From NCBI GenBank assembly GCA_041393535.1, contig JAWKJY010000002.1:434001-498000 (forward strand): DNA of 64,000 nucleotides, in the 5' to 3' direction. The notes beneath the pieces were generated by a model. The model did not search any database and had not been told where the DNA came from. It saw only the letters and a program-made list of their open reading frames with translations. The translations under genes and the position numbers were made by a program. Source of the stretch: JAWKJY01 sp041393535. Its GTDB lineage: Bacteria; Actinomycetota; Thermoleophilia; Gaiellales; Gaiellaceae. Shown in pieces: positions 63,960-64,000 of the stretch (the stretch's first letter is position 1; each line of letters starts with the position of its first letter).

Positions 63960-64000
63960 ATGACAGGCACGTTCACCATGTCGCAGCGTACGCAGTTCGA
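63960..64000 (+). CDS. Start of an unidentified gene, 3' partial
   Basis: An open frame from ATG 63960 (MTGTFTMSQRTQF), or from the in-frame ATG 63978, runs off the window. Too short to identify. By gene-order analogy with related actinobacteria, an ATP synthase operon could follow, but the sequence does not show it. Confidence 0.3.
   Translation, partial: MTGTFTMSQRTQF

Overview
The window is very GC-rich DNA from a high-GC Gram-positive bacterium (Actinomycetota). Gene order at the right end (rpmE, DUF1385, prfA, prmC, glyA, upp, a WecA/MraY-like transferase), ETF-type respiration, a class E sortase with an LPFTG protein, and many GTG starts fit class Thermoleophilia (Solirubrobacterales or Gaiellales). 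That placement is an inference from layout, not a search result.

Layout. (1) 1-7.0 kb: five secreted heparin-lyase-I-like (Polysacc_lyase) proteins, two on the plus strand and three on the minus strand, with extra C-terminal domains. (2) 7.2-45.2 kb: a large surface-polysaccharide locus. It holds an asparagine synthetase-like protein and a CDP-glucose/branched-sugar module (rfbF, SDR, C-methyltransferase, DUF4910 protein, GT2, bi-domain oxidoreductase). Next come a sugar nucleotidyltransferase, an RfbC-like epimerase, paired methyltransferases, a class III aminotransferase and a NodU-type carbamoyltransferase. The rest comprises a heparinase II/III protein, a UDP-Glc/GDP-Man dehydrogenase, six further glycosyltransferases, two O-antigen-ligase-like proteins, a Wzz/CpsD pair, a Wzx flippase and a WecB-like epimerase. 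(3) 45.2-47.3 kb: LPFTG mini-protein, LuxR-type response regulator and class E sortase. (4) 47.4-52.9 kb: metallo-hydrolase, stand-alone B12-binding protein, enoyl-CoA hydratase, a TPP riboswitch with thiG-thiS-thiE, a lysyl-oxidase-like secreted protein and an M23 peptidase. (5) 53-56.4 kb: etfB-etfA-ETF:quinone oxidoreductase. (6) 56.4-64 kb: housekeeping genes ending in the WecA-like transferase that could prime polysaccharide synthesis.

How it fits together (inference): sugar nucleotides made in block 2 are assembled on a lipid carrier, flipped by Wzx, polymerised by Wzy/ligase-like proteins under Wzz/CpsD control, decorated (C-methyl, carbamoyl, uronate, amino) and possibly trimmed by the lyases.

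Two cross-cutting observations matter for anyone using this annotation. First, about twelve genes are broken by single-base indels, mostly in G/C runs, including etfB; uncorrected sequencing errors are the most likely cause, and these genes are annotated as whole genes with the breakpoints stated. Second, at least seventeen gene starts have a TANNNT -10-like hexamer ending only 6-9 bases before the start codon, which implies widespread leaderless transcription; this also decided several starts.
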